This document shows, piece by piece, positions 33,620-42,970 of a DNA stretch of 64,000 nucleotides (position 1 is the first letter of the stretch; each line of letters starts with the position of its first letter). Under the pieces are notes generated by a model that searched no databases, was not told the DNA's origin, and was given only the letters and a program-made list of their open reading frames with translations. The stretch comes from Gemmatimonadota bacterium (GTDB taxonomy: Bacteria > Gemmatimonadota > Gemmatimonadetes > Palauibacterales > KS3-K002): positions 2,387,858-2,451,857 of the forward strand of contig CP070815.1 in the NCBI GenBank assembly GCA_020344215.1, read 5' to 3'. The position numbers and the translations under genes were made by a program.

Positions 33620-36448
33620 ATGGGAGCATTCAGGTACGTCTATCCGTTCGAGGAAGGAGACTCCAACGACAAACAGCTCCTGGGAGGAAAGGGGAGCGGC
33701 CTGGCGGGCATGACCCAGATGGGCCTCCCCGTCCCTCCCGGATTCATCATCACGACTGAGGCGTGCCGGCAGTACTACGCGAGCGACCGGAGTCTTCCCG
33801 ACGGGCTGCTGGAGGAAGTGCGGGCTGCGATGAGGCGGCTGGAGGAGAAGACCGACAAGAGGTTCGGAGACCCCGAGAACCCACTTCTCGTTTCGGTCCG
33901 CTCCGGCAGCGCCCTGTCGATGCCAGGCATGATGGACACGATCCTCAACCTCGGGATGAACGACGAGGTTGTGGCGGCTTTCGGGACGGCGACCGATAAC
34001 TCGCGCTTCGCGTACGACGCCTACCGTCGATTGATCCAGGCCTTCGGTCAGATCGCCATGGGTGCAGAGGAGAAACGCTTCTCCGCGATCTTGGAGGCGG
34101 CCAAGCGGCGGCAGGGCGTGACCTTCGACTATGAACTCACAGTCGACTCGCTCAAGAGCATCTGCGACGAGTACAGGTCGGTCATCCGCGACGATCTAGG
34201 GGTGGAGTTCCCGCAAGACGCGGCGCGCCAGCTCGAGCTGGCGATCGAGGCGGTCTTCCGCTCGTGGATGGGGAAGCGCGCCGTAGACTATCGCCGCGAG
34301 TTCAAGATCACGCCGGAGATGGCGAATGGGACGGCCGTGAACGTCTGCACGATGGTGTTCGGGAATATGGGGAACGATTCGGCCACCGGCGTCGCTTTCA
34401 CCCGGGACCCGGGCACCGGTGAGAACGTGCTGTTCGGCGAGTACCTAGTGAACGCCCAAGGTGAAGATGTGGTGGCCGGAATCCGGACGCCGAAGCCGAT
34501 CGCCGAGCTCGAGCAGGAGATGGGCGACATCTGGAGCGGTTTGCAGAAGGTGCGGCAGACGCTCGAAGAGCGCTATCACGAAGTTCAGGACTTCGAGTTC
34601 ACCGTCGAGCGCGGCAAGCTCTATGTGCTCCAGACGCGAAACGGCAAAATGAACGCGACCGCGTTTATCAGGACCTCGCGGGACATGGTCGACGAGGGGC
34701 TGCTCAGCGTCGAGGAGGCGCTACTGCGCATCAGCCCCGATCACCTCGAGCAGCTTCTGCACCGCCGAATCGATCCGGGCGCAGAGGCCCGACCGGTAGC
34801 TATGGGCCTGCCCGCGTCGCCCGGTGCCGCTTCCGGCGCAGTCGTTTTCGACGCCGACGATGCGGAGGCGCGAGGCCGGGGCGGCGAATCGGTGATACTC
34901 TTGCGTGAAGAGACGAAGCCCGAGGACATCCACGGTTTCTTCCAGGCCAAGGGGATCCTCACGAGTCGCGGCGGCAAGACCTCGCATGCAGCGGTCGTCG
35001 CCAGGGGGATGGGTAAGCCGTGCGTGGTCGGCGCCGAGGACATCCAGATCGACGATCGCGAGAAGGTGGCGGTCATAAGGGACCGACGGATCCGTGAGGG
35101 CGACGTGATCACGATCGACGGCGGTACTGGCGCCGTCTACGTCGGCGAGGTCCCTACTGTCGAGCCGGAATTCGGCCCGGGGATGAAGACGATCCTCGGC
35201 TGGGCCGACGAAGTTCGCTCGCTGGGCGTGCGGGCCAACGCGGACACAGGCGAAGATGCCGCCAAGGCACGGGAGATGGGGGCCGAGGGGATCGGGCTCT
35301 GCCGCACGGAGCGTATGTTCAACGCAGCAGACCGGCTGCCGATCGTGCGCGACATGATCCTGGCGCAAAGCGAGAGTGAGCGTCGCGACGCGATCCAGAA
35401 GCTGCGTCCCATGCAGAAGGGCGACTTTAAGGAGATCTTCAAGGCGATGGAAGGACTCCCGGTGACGATCCGCCTGCTGGATCCGCCGCTGCACGAGTTC
35501 CTCCCCTCGCTCGAGTCGCTACTACTACAGCTCGGCAGCCTGAGGCGTGTCCGCGATCGCCTGGCGGACGGTAAGGCTGACCCGAAGTCTATCGTAAAGC
35601 TTGTCGATCCTTCGCTGAAGGAGAACCTCCCACCGGTCGACACGCTCGGCGATGTACTCCCCGGCGCTGAAGGGAAGCTCGTGATCGACGGGCTGATCGA
35701 GGACAAAGAGGCGGTCCTGCAGAAGGTGCGGGACATCACCGAGGTCAACCCGATGCTCGGGCACCGCGGCGTTCGCTTGGGGATAACCGCCCCCGAGCTT
35801 TACAGGATGCAGATCGGTGCGATCCTGGAGGCGCTGGCCGAGTTGACCAAGGAGGGTGTCGACGCCGTCTGCGAGATCATGGTGCCGCAGGTGACCGAGC
35901 CGAAGGAGCTCGTGCGTGTGCGTGAGCTCGTGGCCGAGTCCCGTGACGAGGTCGAGCGTGAGTACGGCGTCGAGCTCGACTTCAAGTTCGGCACGATGAT
36001 CGAGGCCGTCAGGGCCTGCGTGACAGCTGGGCCAATCGCCGAGGTCACCGAGTTCTTCTCCTTCGGTACAAACGACCTGACGCAGGCCACATTCTCGTTC
36101 TCGCGTGAGGATGCGGAGCAGAAGTTCTTGCCCGCGTACGTGGAGATGGGGGTCTTGCCGGAGAACCCGTTCGAGGCCCTCGATATCCAGGGCGTCGGGC
36201 GTCTAATGAAGCTGGCCGTCGAGTCGGGTCGAGCGGTCAACCCCGAGCTCAAGGTCGGGATCTGCGGCGAGCACGGCGGCCACCCGCGTAGCATCGAGTT
36301 CTGCTATACGCAAGGCCTCGATTACGTGAGTTGCTCGGCCTTCCGCGTACCGATCGCCAGGCTGGCCGCAGCTCAGGCCAAGCTTCGCGAGCGGGGGCGG
36401 CGCAAGGAGGAGTTGGAGCACCCCGACTACCCGTTCAACGTCCTCTGA
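33620..36448 (+). CDS. ppdK: Pyruvate, phosphate dikinase
   Basis: 942 aa from ATG 33620 with GAGGGG 6 nt upstream. Catalyses pyruvate + ATP + Pi = PEP + AMP + PPi. The N-terminal ATP-grasp region begins 'GGKGSGLAGMTQMGLPVPPGF' (in parts 'GGKGSGL' and 'VPPGF') and includes 'SVRSGSALSMPGMMDT'. The swivelling domain has the phosphohistidine H456 in 'GGKTSHAAVVARG', and the PEP-binding TIM barrel has 'CRTERMF' and 'GICGEHGGHP' with the catalytic cysteine. Length and motifs are full, so it is presumably active in glycolysis/gluconeogenesis with PPi. Divergent from the PQQ dehydrogenase. Confidence 0.97.
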   Translation: MGAFRYVYPFEEGDSNDKQLLGGKGSGLAGMTQMGLPVPPGFIITTEACRQYYASDRSLPDGLLEEVRAAMRRLEEKTDKRFGDPENPLLVSVRSGSALSMPGMMDTILNLGMNDEVVAAFGTATDNSRFAYDAYRRLIQAFGQIAMGAEEKRFSAILEAAKRRQGVTFDYELTVDSLKSICDEYRSVIRDDLGVEFPQDAARQLELAIEAVFRSWMGKRAVDYRREFKITPEMANGTAVNVCTMVFGNMGNDSATGVAFTRDPGTGENVLFGEYLVNAQGEDVVAGIRTPKPIAELEQEMGDIWSGLQKVRQTLEERYHEVQDFEFTVERGKLYVLQTRNGKMNATAFIRTSRDMVDEGLLSVEEALLRISPDHLEQLLHRRIDPGAEARPVAMGLPASPGAASGAVVFDADDAEARGRGGESVILLREETKPEDIHGFFQAKGILTSRGGKTSHAAVVARGMGKPCVVGAEDIQIDDREKVAVIRDRRIREGDVITIDGGTGAVYVGEVPTVEPEFGPGMKTILGWADEVRSLGVRANADTGEDAAKAREMGAEGIGLCRTERMFNAADRLPIVRDMILAQSESERRDAIQKLRPMQKGDFKEIFKAMEGLPVTIRLLDPPLHEFLPSLESLLLQLGSLRRVRDRLADGKADPKSIVKLVDPSLKENLPPVDTLGDVLPGAEGKLVIDGLIEDKEAVLQKVRDITEVNPMLGHRGVRLGITAPELYRMQIGAILEALAELTKEGVDAVCEIMVPQVTEPKELVRVRELVAESRDEVEREYGVELDFKFGTMIEAVRACVTAGPIAEVTEFFSFGTNDLTQATFSFSREDAEQKFLPAYVEMGVLPENPFEALDIQGVGRLMKLAVESGRAVNPELKVGICGEHGGHPRSIEFCYTQGLDYVSCSAFRVPIARLAAAQAKLRERGRRKEELEHPDYPFNVL

Positions 36449-36463
36449 GCTGGTCCGGGCCGT

Positions 36464-36742
36464 CTAGAACAGCTTGCCGGCGAGACTCGGCTCTTTATCG
36501 GTCCGGGTGGCAACCTTGATGAAGGTCGCGATACGCACCGTTCCCTCGGAGTGAAGCGTCTCGTGAATCTTCTCCACCGCCCTGAAGATCTCGCTCAGTT
36601 CGCCCTCCAGGTTGGTGCCGTTCGAGTGCAGCTGCGCGTTGAGGTTCGCTTCTTCCAGAACCCGGTGGGCCCGCTTCACCTCCGCTCGCACCGACACGCC
36701 CGATCCGATCGGGATGACCTGTACCTCGGCTGTGGCCTTCAT
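36464..36742 (-). CDS. MTH1187-family thiamine-binding protein
   Basis: 92 aa. The short ferredoxin-like fold of the DUF77/MTH1187 family: 'AEVQVIPIGSGVSVRAEV', 'AQLHSNGTNLEGELSEIFRAVEKIHE'. Family members have been shown to bind thiamine and often form tetramers. It ends 16 bp from the convergent ppdK stop. Confidence 0.88.
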   Translation of the reverse strand: MKATAEVQVIPIGSGVSVRAEVKRAHRVLEEANLNAQLHSNGTNLEGELSEIFRAVEKIHETLHSEGTVRIATFIKVATRTDKEPSLAGKLF

Positions 36743-36839
36743 ATACCCTCCTCCTGCTAGAAAGACACGCCTACACTCTGGCTAACCTACACCGCGGTTG
36801 TACCTTGTTGGAAGAACGCAAACTCGTACGACCGAGACG

Positions 36840-37589
36840 ATGCCTGTACAGTGCGCCAAATGCGATTGCCACGTGTGCCGCGCCGGCCGTGTCGATGCGG
36901 CGTCGGAGAACTGCCCTATGCACGGCAATCTCCCCGGGCTGCACGACCTCTACGACACGGCCGAGAAGCGGCTCGTGGCGGCCCTTTACCAGCTCGAGAG
37001 CCAAAACCCGATGGAGCCGCACAACTTCGCTGCTGATGAGCAACTGCGCGACGGAACGCAGCTGCACATCCGGGCAATTCGCCCCGACGACAAGCAGGCG
37101 CTGGTGGACCTCTTCGAGCGTCTCAGCCCACAGACCATTTACTATCGCTTCCACGGCGTGAAAAAGAGTCTTAGCCGTGACGAGTTGGTGTATCTCACCG
37201 AGCTCGACTTCCATCGCCGAGCGGCGCTGGTCGCCGTGCTCCACATAGACGGCGAAGACCAGATCGTCGGAGTCGGGCGTTACGCTAGCGCTCCCAACGC
37301 GCCCCAGCACCGGGCCGAGGTGGCGCTTACTGTCGAGGACGCCCATCAAGGCCGCGGCATCGGCTCCCTACTCCTCAAGCACCTCATGCAGGTAGCTCGC
37401 GCCGAGGGAATCACCGAGCTCGACGCCTTCGTCCTCGCGGAGAACAGGCACATGCTCCGGCTATTCGAGCGAACCGGGCTCGTTCTTCAAAGGTCCGCTG
37501 CGGCCGGAGCCTGCCACCTGGTCATGACGACCGATACGCCGCCCTCCGCCAGCGCTCTCAGTCCGGGAGGGCGACACCCCGCACCGTAA
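36840..37589 (+). CDS. GNAT acetyltransferase with N-terminal cysteine motif
   Basis: 249 aa from ATG 36840; a TTG at 36798 would add 14 residues. Residues 1-40 have 'PVQCAKCDCHVCRAG' and 'ENCPMHG', a Cys/His-rich segment that could bind zinc. Residues 75-235 are a GNAT fold with acetyl-CoA loop 'VEDAHQGRGIGSLLLKHL' and later 'VLAENRHMLRLFERTGL', the signature of Pat-like or GCN5-related acetyltransferases. The acceptor is unknown. The 3' end overlaps the convergent membrane-hydrolase gene by 32 bp. Confidence 0.85.
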   Translation: MPVQCAKCDCHVCRAGRVDAASENCPMHGNLPGLHDLYDTAEKRLVAALYQLESQNPMEPHNFAADEQLRDGTQLHIRAIRPDDKQALVDLFERLSPQTIYYRFHGVKKSLSRDELVYLTELDFHRRAALVAVLHIDGEDQIVGVGRYASAPNAPQHRAEVALTVEDAHQGRGIGSLLLKHLMQVARAEGITELDAFVLAENRHMLRLFERTGLVLQRSAAAGACHLVMTTDTPPSASALSPGGRHPAP

Positions 37590-38496
37590 CGCTCGTCGAC
37601 GCCCACGATCCGTATGGATCGACTGTATAGCGTGCGTCCGCGAGGTGGAGCCGGTGGCGGCCAGGTCCGTCCTCCTCCAGGTAGTAGGGAAACCGGGCCC
37701 AGCTCAGGAATTTCCGGGCGCGCGACTCTTCAGCAGCCAGCACCGCCGCGTCGCTTGGCGGCTCGTGGTGATAAGGCAGCTCATGGAGCTCGAGCCGCGG
37801 AGCCGGTAACCAGTTGAACAGCCCGACCAGGTAGCCCGCCGTGCTTTCCACGACCACCCAACGCTCGAACGGAGCTGCCGCGAGAGGGGCCGTCATGATC
37901 CGCTCGGCCACGACACCGTCCTGGCGCAGGCTCTGTCTGACCACTCCTCGCGCCGCGACGTTAGACAGCGCCATCAGAACCACATAGCCCGAGGCTACGC
38001 CGAGCGCTAACCTCGGTCCCTTCATCCCCCCGCGACTCAGCCACAACCCGGCGGCGAGTATGGCCCACACCCAGGGGTCGAAGATGAAGAGCGTATCGCC
38101 GTAAGACCAAGCCTGAGAGAATGGGGCCAGCCAACGCGTGCCGTAGCTGTTGAGGAAGTCGAGCAGCGGGTGCGTGGCGAGGGCCATAACAGCCAGCATT
38201 AGCACCTGGCGGCCTACCGCCGGCTCCGCCTCGGCCTTCAGCCGCCGCCGCACAAGTCTATCCCACAGCAGCACCAGTCCGGCTAGCGCGCACGGCAGAA
38301 CGATCAGCGCCAGGACTCCGTGCGTTAGTCCGCGGCGGAACCAGACCGCGGTCTCGCTCCCCCAGAAATAGGCGAGCACGTCGATATCAGGCAGAACGGC
38401 GCCGACGACTAGAGTCGCCGCACCAAGCGCCGTCCGGCGTTTGAATCCCGTTTGTGCCAGCGTCGCCCCGACCAGAGTGTGGGTAACAGGGTCCAT
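37558..38496 (-). CDS. YdjM/LexA-regulated inner-membrane metal-dependent hydrolase
   Basis: 312 aa. The N-terminus 'MDPVTHTLVGATLAQTGF' and 'LPDIDVLAYFWG' with 'RGLTHGVLALIVL' and 'ATHPLLDFLNSYG' are the conserved metal-ligand motifs of the YdjM family (PF04307). Several TM segments alternate with these motifs. The C-terminal 100 residues form a soluble domain. The substrate is unknown. A hairpin terminator lies 54 bp upstream of the start on the same strand. Confidence 0.87.
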   Translation of the reverse strand: MDPVTHTLVGATLAQTGFKRRTALGAATLVVGAVLPDIDVLAYFWGSETAVWFRRGLTHGVLALIVLPCALAGLVLLWDRLVRRRLKAEAEPAVGRQVLMLAVMALATHPLLDFLNSYGTRWLAPFSQAWSYGDTLFIFDPWVWAILAAGLWLSRGGMKGPRLALGVASGYVVLMALSNVAARGVVRQSLRQDGVVAERIMTAPLAAAPFERWVVVESTAGYLVGLFNWLPAPRLELHELPYHHEPPSDAAVLAAEESRARKFLSWARFPYYLEEDGPGRHRLHLADARYTVDPYGSWASTSVTVRGVALPD

Positions 38497-38549
38497 GCCT
38501 TCTCTCGTTCTTACCTACGCTCAGCTGCGCGCCACCGCGCCGGATCCGC

Positions 38550-38584
38550 AAAAAACACAGGCCCCGGGCATCTCGCTCGGGGCC
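38550..38584 (-). terminator. Intrinsic terminator hairpin in leader of the membrane hydrolase gene
   Basis: Arms 38575-38584 and 38560-38569 pair over 10 bp (one G-U), separated by a 5-nt loop. On the minus strand a T-tract of six follows after ACAG-complement bases (38550-38555). The direction matches the downstream hydrolase gene that starts at 38496, so it may be an attenuator. No upstream minus-strand gene ends here. Confidence 0.55.
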
Positions 38585-38693
38585 CAGACGGCCGATCGCC
38601 GCTGCTGACAAGCTGAAGCCGGCCGGGGGTCAACGCAACCCCGAACCGTGCATCGCGCGGCCCCCCCGGCCTGGATACGTTTAAAGCGGGACC

Positions 38694-40157
38694 ATGTTCG
38701 ACTTCACTGTACTGAGCGTCGGCCACCTAGCCTTGGGGGCGGTGCTGACTCTGGACGTGCTACTCACCAAGCAGCGTCCGGTCTCCGCTGTGCTTTGGCT
38801 CGCGGTGGTCTGGGCATTCCCCTACGTGGGGGCACTGGCCTATCTCAGCATCGGAGTCGATCGCGTTCGGCGAGGAGCCGCAGCCAGGGAGGCGTCGAAG
38901 GCCCTGGTGGCCCAGCGCGCGGCCTGGCACCCCACGTTCGAGCGCCTCGCGGTGGACTGCGTCCACCCCGACACGCAGGAGCCTCACAAGTACCCAGCGC
39001 AACACATCTTTCGAGCCACAGATCCCGCGGTGCGACCGAACCGTGTTTTCAGGGGCAATCGCGCGGAGCTGCTGGTCGACGGCGACGAGTTCTACCCCGC
39101 CCTGCTCGATGCCATCTCGGACGCCGAATCGTCCGTTCACCTGCAGACGTTCATCTTCGCACGCGATCAGACTGGCCGAGAGGTCCTCGACCGGCTTATC
39201 GCACGTGTCCAGGAGGGCGTCGAATGTCGTCTCCTCTACGACCGTTTCGGATCGACTTATGCGTATCTCTTCCGCTTCTTCGAGCGGGCGCGTTCGGCCG
39301 GTGTGCGCATTTGCTCGATAACGCAGGCCAACCCGCTCAAGGGGCGTTTCCAGATAAACTTGCGTAATCATCGCAAGATCGCAGTGATCGATGGTAAAGT
39401 CGGGTTTGTCGGGGGCATCAACATCCATAACAAGAACCTTGGTGCCTACACCACAGGAGCGCCGATCCGCGACTACCAGGTCAAACTGGCGGGTCCAGCC
39501 GTGTCCGACCTACAGTTTCAGTTCGTCGAGGACTGGCACTTCGCCTCCGGCGAGCCACCGGAGAAGTTCCTCGAGCCTCGGTACTTCCCCGAGCTCGAGC
39601 CTGTCGGCGACGCGCTCGTGCAGATCGTCCCCGGGGGACCAGAACTCAAAGGTCACGGTCTCGCCGACGCGTTCTTCGGTGCGATTGTCGCCGCCGAGCG
39701 TTCGATCACAATAGTCACCCCGTACTTCGTGCCGGATGAGCCGATCGTTCAGGCGCTCCGCTATGCGGCGCTCCGGGGTGTAAGCGTCAAGCTCATAGTC
39801 CCCAAACGGAGCAACCACCGGTACACCGATTTCGCGGCCCGAGCTATCTTCACCCAGCTACTCAAGGCCGGCGTCCGGATCTACGAGCGACGGCCGCCTT
39901 TCATGCACGCCAAGGCCGTCATCGTGGACGACGTCTACGCCATGCTCGGCTCGGCGAACCTGGATTATCGAAGCCTCCACCTGAACTTCGAGACGAACCT
40001 CGAGGTAGCCGACCACGTCTTTCTGGACGAGATCGGGAGGCAGGTGGACGCCGAGGTAGCGGAGAGCGACGAGTTGACGTACGCGCAGCACCGCTCTAGG
40101 GGTATCCCGCGCCGTCTGGTCGAGAACTTCTGCTATCTTTTCCAGCCGATGCTGTGA
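38694..40157 (+). CDS. cls: Cardiolipin synthase-type phospholipase D protein
   Basis: 487 aa. Two N-terminal hydrophobic segments ('LALGAVLTLDVLL', 'AVLWLAVVWAFPYVGALAYL') precede two HKD motifs: H-R-K-I-A-V-I-D in 'NHRKIAVIDGKVGFVGG' and H-A-K-A-V-I-V-D in 'MHAKAVIVDD', each followed by a G-G-I-N or G-S-A-N-L-D-Y-R-S segment. Expected reaction: transfer of phosphatidyl between phosphatidylglycerol molecules to make cardiolipin at the inner membrane. Divergent from the membrane-hydrolase gene. Confidence 0.93.
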   Translation: MFDFTVLSVGHLALGAVLTLDVLLTKQRPVSAVLWLAVVWAFPYVGALAYLSIGVDRVRRGAAAREASKALVAQRAAWHPTFERLAVDCVHPDTQEPHKYPAQHIFRATDPAVRPNRVFRGNRAELLVDGDEFYPALLDAISDAESSVHLQTFIFARDQTGREVLDRLIARVQEGVECRLLYDRFGSTYAYLFRFFERARSAGVRICSITQANPLKGRFQINLRNHRKIAVIDGKVGFVGGINIHNKNLGAYTTGAPIRDYQVKLAGPAVSDLQFQFVEDWHFASGEPPEKFLEPRYFPELEPVGDALVQIVPGGPELKGHGLADAFFGAIVAAERSITIVTPYFVPDEPIVQALRYAALRGVSVKLIVPKRSNHRYTDFAARAIFTQLLKAGVRIYERRPPFMHAKAVIVDDVYAMLGSANLDYRSLHLNFETNLEVADHVFLDEIGRQVDAEVAESDELTYAQHRSRGIPRRLVENFCYLFQPML

Positions 40158-40364
40158 CGCGATCACGCGGGTGTCCCACGACGCCGCACAGGGCAGGCCC
40201 TTTAGGCCTCACTCGCCCCCCCTAAAGCGCGGAAGTCCTGACGGAACAGAACTTTGGCCCCGGTGTAGGCAGGTCTAGGAGGGGTCTCAGACGTCTCGGC
40301 CAGCGGCGTCGGCCCGCGGCTCCCCCTGTCGTAACCCGTCTGACCGTTCCCCCGCCCGAGTGCC

Positions 40365-42440
40365 ATGACGAACGCAGTGCCAGCTGCCAGCACGCCATCG
40401 GCGGCTTCCCTACAGCGTAAGGAAGCCTACGCTCCGTTGGCCGACTTCACGCTGGCCCTCATCCAGGCCATGCTGCGGACCGGCTACTACGCCTCCGACC
40501 ATCCGGAGGCGAAGAAGGCGATGTCCGGCCTGTACAACCAGTTCTCCGAGCTGGTCGCTGGGCGCACCGGGCTGATCTACTCGCTGCTCGAGAAGCAGGA
40601 CGGCACCGAGATCACGGTCGACGGTTACTCTACCGTCCCGATGCCCTTGCACCAGGTGATGATCAAGGGCATGGCCGACCTCTTCACGCCGAAGTTCCTC
40701 GACTTCTTCAACCGCTGGAAGTTGCTGAGCTTCTCGATAAGAGCCGATGCGTCAGCGGAGGAGTTCGACACTTTCATCGAGCTGATGAGCCAGCCGCCCA
40801 GTGGCGGCCCAGTTCAGGAGGCCAACGAGCGGCTGACCCAGGCTCTGATCGATCACAACATCATCAACATATCCGCGGTCTTCCGGCACGAGATGGTCGG
40901 GCGGGAACGCCGCCTGCCGTGGCGCGTCCGCATGGCCCTGACGCGCCTGCGCCGGGACCTTCGTGTCCTTCCGCTGTACAAGCGTGCCACGCAGGACCAG
41001 ATGCGCCGGATCAAGCTGCAGATCATCGACGACACGATCCGCCCGATCCGCACGCCGGTGCTCCTTAAGGACTTCCTGGTCAACTACGATCTCATCGCGG
41101 CCGACATTGCGGAATTGGAAGAGTCACAGGTCGAGCGCGAGATAGTCGCCAATCTGGGCGAGGAGATGCTGGTGACGACCGCCCATCAGATCATCGAGGA
41201 TCTGAAGAAACTCGGCGAGCAAGAACACACGGCACCGACCGGCGAGGACCCGTCTGCGGTCATCACCCGCTGTGTCGGCGTGCTCCGCGATGTGGCCGAC
41301 CAGCTTTGTGCGATTGGGAGCGTGCTCGATCATGATTTCCTCGAAGCGCTAGTTCGGCAAAATGTGCTGCCAGCGGAGCAATTACCGCCTGAAGTGCGGC
41401 GCGCCATTGAGACGCGGCGCCTGGCGGATGCCTTCGTGGGCCGCAAGGACGAGTACCTCCGGTTCCTGCGCAATCCGGGAGCTAGTGAAGCTACGAAGAA
41501 ACTCGTAGCCACTGTGTGCCGAATCACACCCGACCTCTTGCGCCGCAGCGAGTACGAGCCTGTAGTCGAGATCCTTCAGGTCATCGCCGACGGGTGCCGG
41601 GTCGAGCGTACAGCACGTTTCTTCGGGCAAGTTGCCACCCTTCTTAGAAGGGAGATAGTCAATGAGGCAACGATCGGTTACCTGCTTGGGGACCTGAGGC
41701 GCCAGAACAAAGACCAGCGCGTCCGGCTGGTGGCGATTCTTGGGTTCGTCGGCGACGTTGTCGCGCCCGGGCTCATCTCCATCTACGAGGAGACCGACGA
41801 CAAGGCGCTTCGCCTGAACGCATTCGAGGCGTTACGCACGATGGGTGCGCAGGCGCTCCAGCCGTTCTTGACGAATCTCCCCAACGTGGAGGGCGACTGG
41901 GCCGTCGTCCGCCACATCATCTCTGAGGTCGCCGAGCTAGGCGATACGAGGCTCGCCCAGCCACTCGTCGCGTTCCTGTACCACGAGAACCCGCACGTAC
42001 GGCACGCTTGCCTGACGGGGCTCTTCAAGCTGCAGGGTGAGAAGGCGGAGGAGCACTTCCTGCGTGCGCTCCACGACCAGGAGGCCGGGGTCCGTCAGAC
42101 GGCCGTGTCACATTTGGCAGCCATCAACTCGCAACACCCACAGGCTCGGGAGTTCTATGCGAGAGTGCTCGACCCGGAGGATCGCTCGGGGCGGAGGGAG
42201 ACCGATGCAGTCCTGATCGAAGTGTGTAAGGCGTTGACCGGGTTGGCCGGGCTTTCGCCTGACAACGCGAAGAACTCGGAAGAGATACTGCTCGCCGCGC
42301 TTCGCCCGGTGAAATCGAAGGGACCTTTAGGCCTGTTGAAGAAGGCCACCGCCAGCTTCAGCGAAACCGTGCAGGCGGCGATCTGGGATGCGCTCTCGGC
42401 GCTCGGCCACGAGCGGCAGACCGAAGACGTCCCCGGCTAG
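40365..42440 (+). CDS. HEAT-repeat protein of unknown function
   Basis: 691 aa. The N-terminal 250 residues are helical and unassigned ('FTLALIQAMLRTGYYASDHPEAKKAM', interrupted for brevity as 'LIQAMLRTGYYASDH'). From about residue 400 there are HEAT-like helix pairs: 'VRLVAILGFVGDVVAPGLIS', 'LRLNAFEALRTMGAQALQPF', 'VRHIISEVAELGDTRLAQPL', 'VRHACLTGLFKLQGEKAEEHF', 'VRQTAVSHLAAI'. No TM or signal peptide is seen, so it is probably a cytoplasmic scaffold. The stop overlaps the next gene on the other strand by 4 bp. Confidence 0.78.
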   Translation: MTNAVPAASTPSAASLQRKEAYAPLADFTLALIQAMLRTGYYASDHPEAKKAMSGLYNQFSELVAGRTGLIYSLLEKQDGTEITVDGYSTVPMPLHQVMIKGMADLFTPKFLDFFNRWKLLSFSIRADASAEEFDTFIELMSQPPSGGPVQEANERLTQALIDHNIINISAVFRHEMVGRERRLPWRVRMALTRLRRDLRVLPLYKRATQDQMRRIKLQIIDDTIRPIRTPVLLKDFLVNYDLIAADIAELEESQVEREIVANLGEEMLVTTAHQIIEDLKKLGEQEHTAPTGEDPSAVITRCVGVLRDVADQLCAIGSVLDHDFLEALVRQNVLPAEQLPPEVRRAIETRRLADAFVGRKDEYLRFLRNPGASEATKKLVATVCRITPDLLRRSEYEPVVEILQVIADGCRVERTARFFGQVATLLRREIVNEATIGYLLGDLRRQNKDQRVRLVAILGFVGDVVAPGLISIYEETDDKALRLNAFEALRTMGAQALQPFLTNLPNVEGDWAVVRHIISEVAELGDTRLAQPLVAFLYHENPHVRHACLTGLFKLQGEKAEEHFLRALHDQEAGVRQTAVSHLAAINSQHPQAREFYARVLDPEDRSGRRETDAVLIEVCKALTGLAGLSPDNAKNSEEILLAALRPVKSKGPLGLLKKATASFSETVQAAIWDALSALGHERQTEDVPG

Positions 42441-42760
42441 CGATACTCGGTTACTTCAGCCGGGAACGCGAACCGCACACCTCTGCAAGACCCCCTCTCC
42501 AACTCGCGGCTGCGAAGTCTTTCTAGTAAGATCACGTCGGCTCCGCTCTCCGACCTCAACCGAGCGTGCGTTACGGCCGACGTCGCCAGCGGTTCGCGCG
42601 CAGCGGCTTCAACAGGGTGGATTTTGCCTGTCCAGGTGTCCAAGTAGCGCGCGTCCCCCTCGCCTATCGGCTTGTACCGCAGGTTCAGCACCAGGGCCGC
42701 CGCTACCATGAATCCCAGGAACGCCCAGACGACCGTTGCAACTTGCCGGAACGGCAACAT
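42437..42760 (-). CDS. Single-TM hypothetical protein
   Basis: 107 aa from ATG 42760 (AGGG just upstream). One TM helix at residues 8-27 ('VATVVWAFLGFMVAAALVL'), then a soluble part ('GEGDARYLDTWTGKIHPVEA'). A longer frame with unlikely start codons exists upstream. No family recognised. Convergent with the HEAT-repeat gene (4 bp overlap). Confidence 0.55.
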   Translation of the reverse strand: MLPFRQVATVVWAFLGFMVAAALVLNLRYKPIGEGDARYLDTWTGKIHPVEAAAREPLATSAVTHARLRSESGADVILLERLRSRELERGSCRGVRFAFPAEVTEYR

Positions 42761-42970
42761 GCTGCCCTCTCTAACGGATGTTGCGACCGTGGAATGCGCT
42801 CTCGGGGAGCTCATCCTCCTGCTCATTTGACGTACGAGGCGGTGTCAACGTTGGCCGCGGAGTGCCCTTCGCCCTCCTCGCTCGACGTTGACCGTGCGCG
42901 GCTGAGATGAAGTGTTAATATTCGCCCCGGGCTACCGAGTCCGTTTCATACCCATCACCGGGAGGGAAGC

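Noticed and set aside
38511..38726. Short minus-strand frame over the leader hairpin of the membrane hydrolase
   Set aside because: No start signal, no family character, and it covers the hairpin and the cls start on the other strand.
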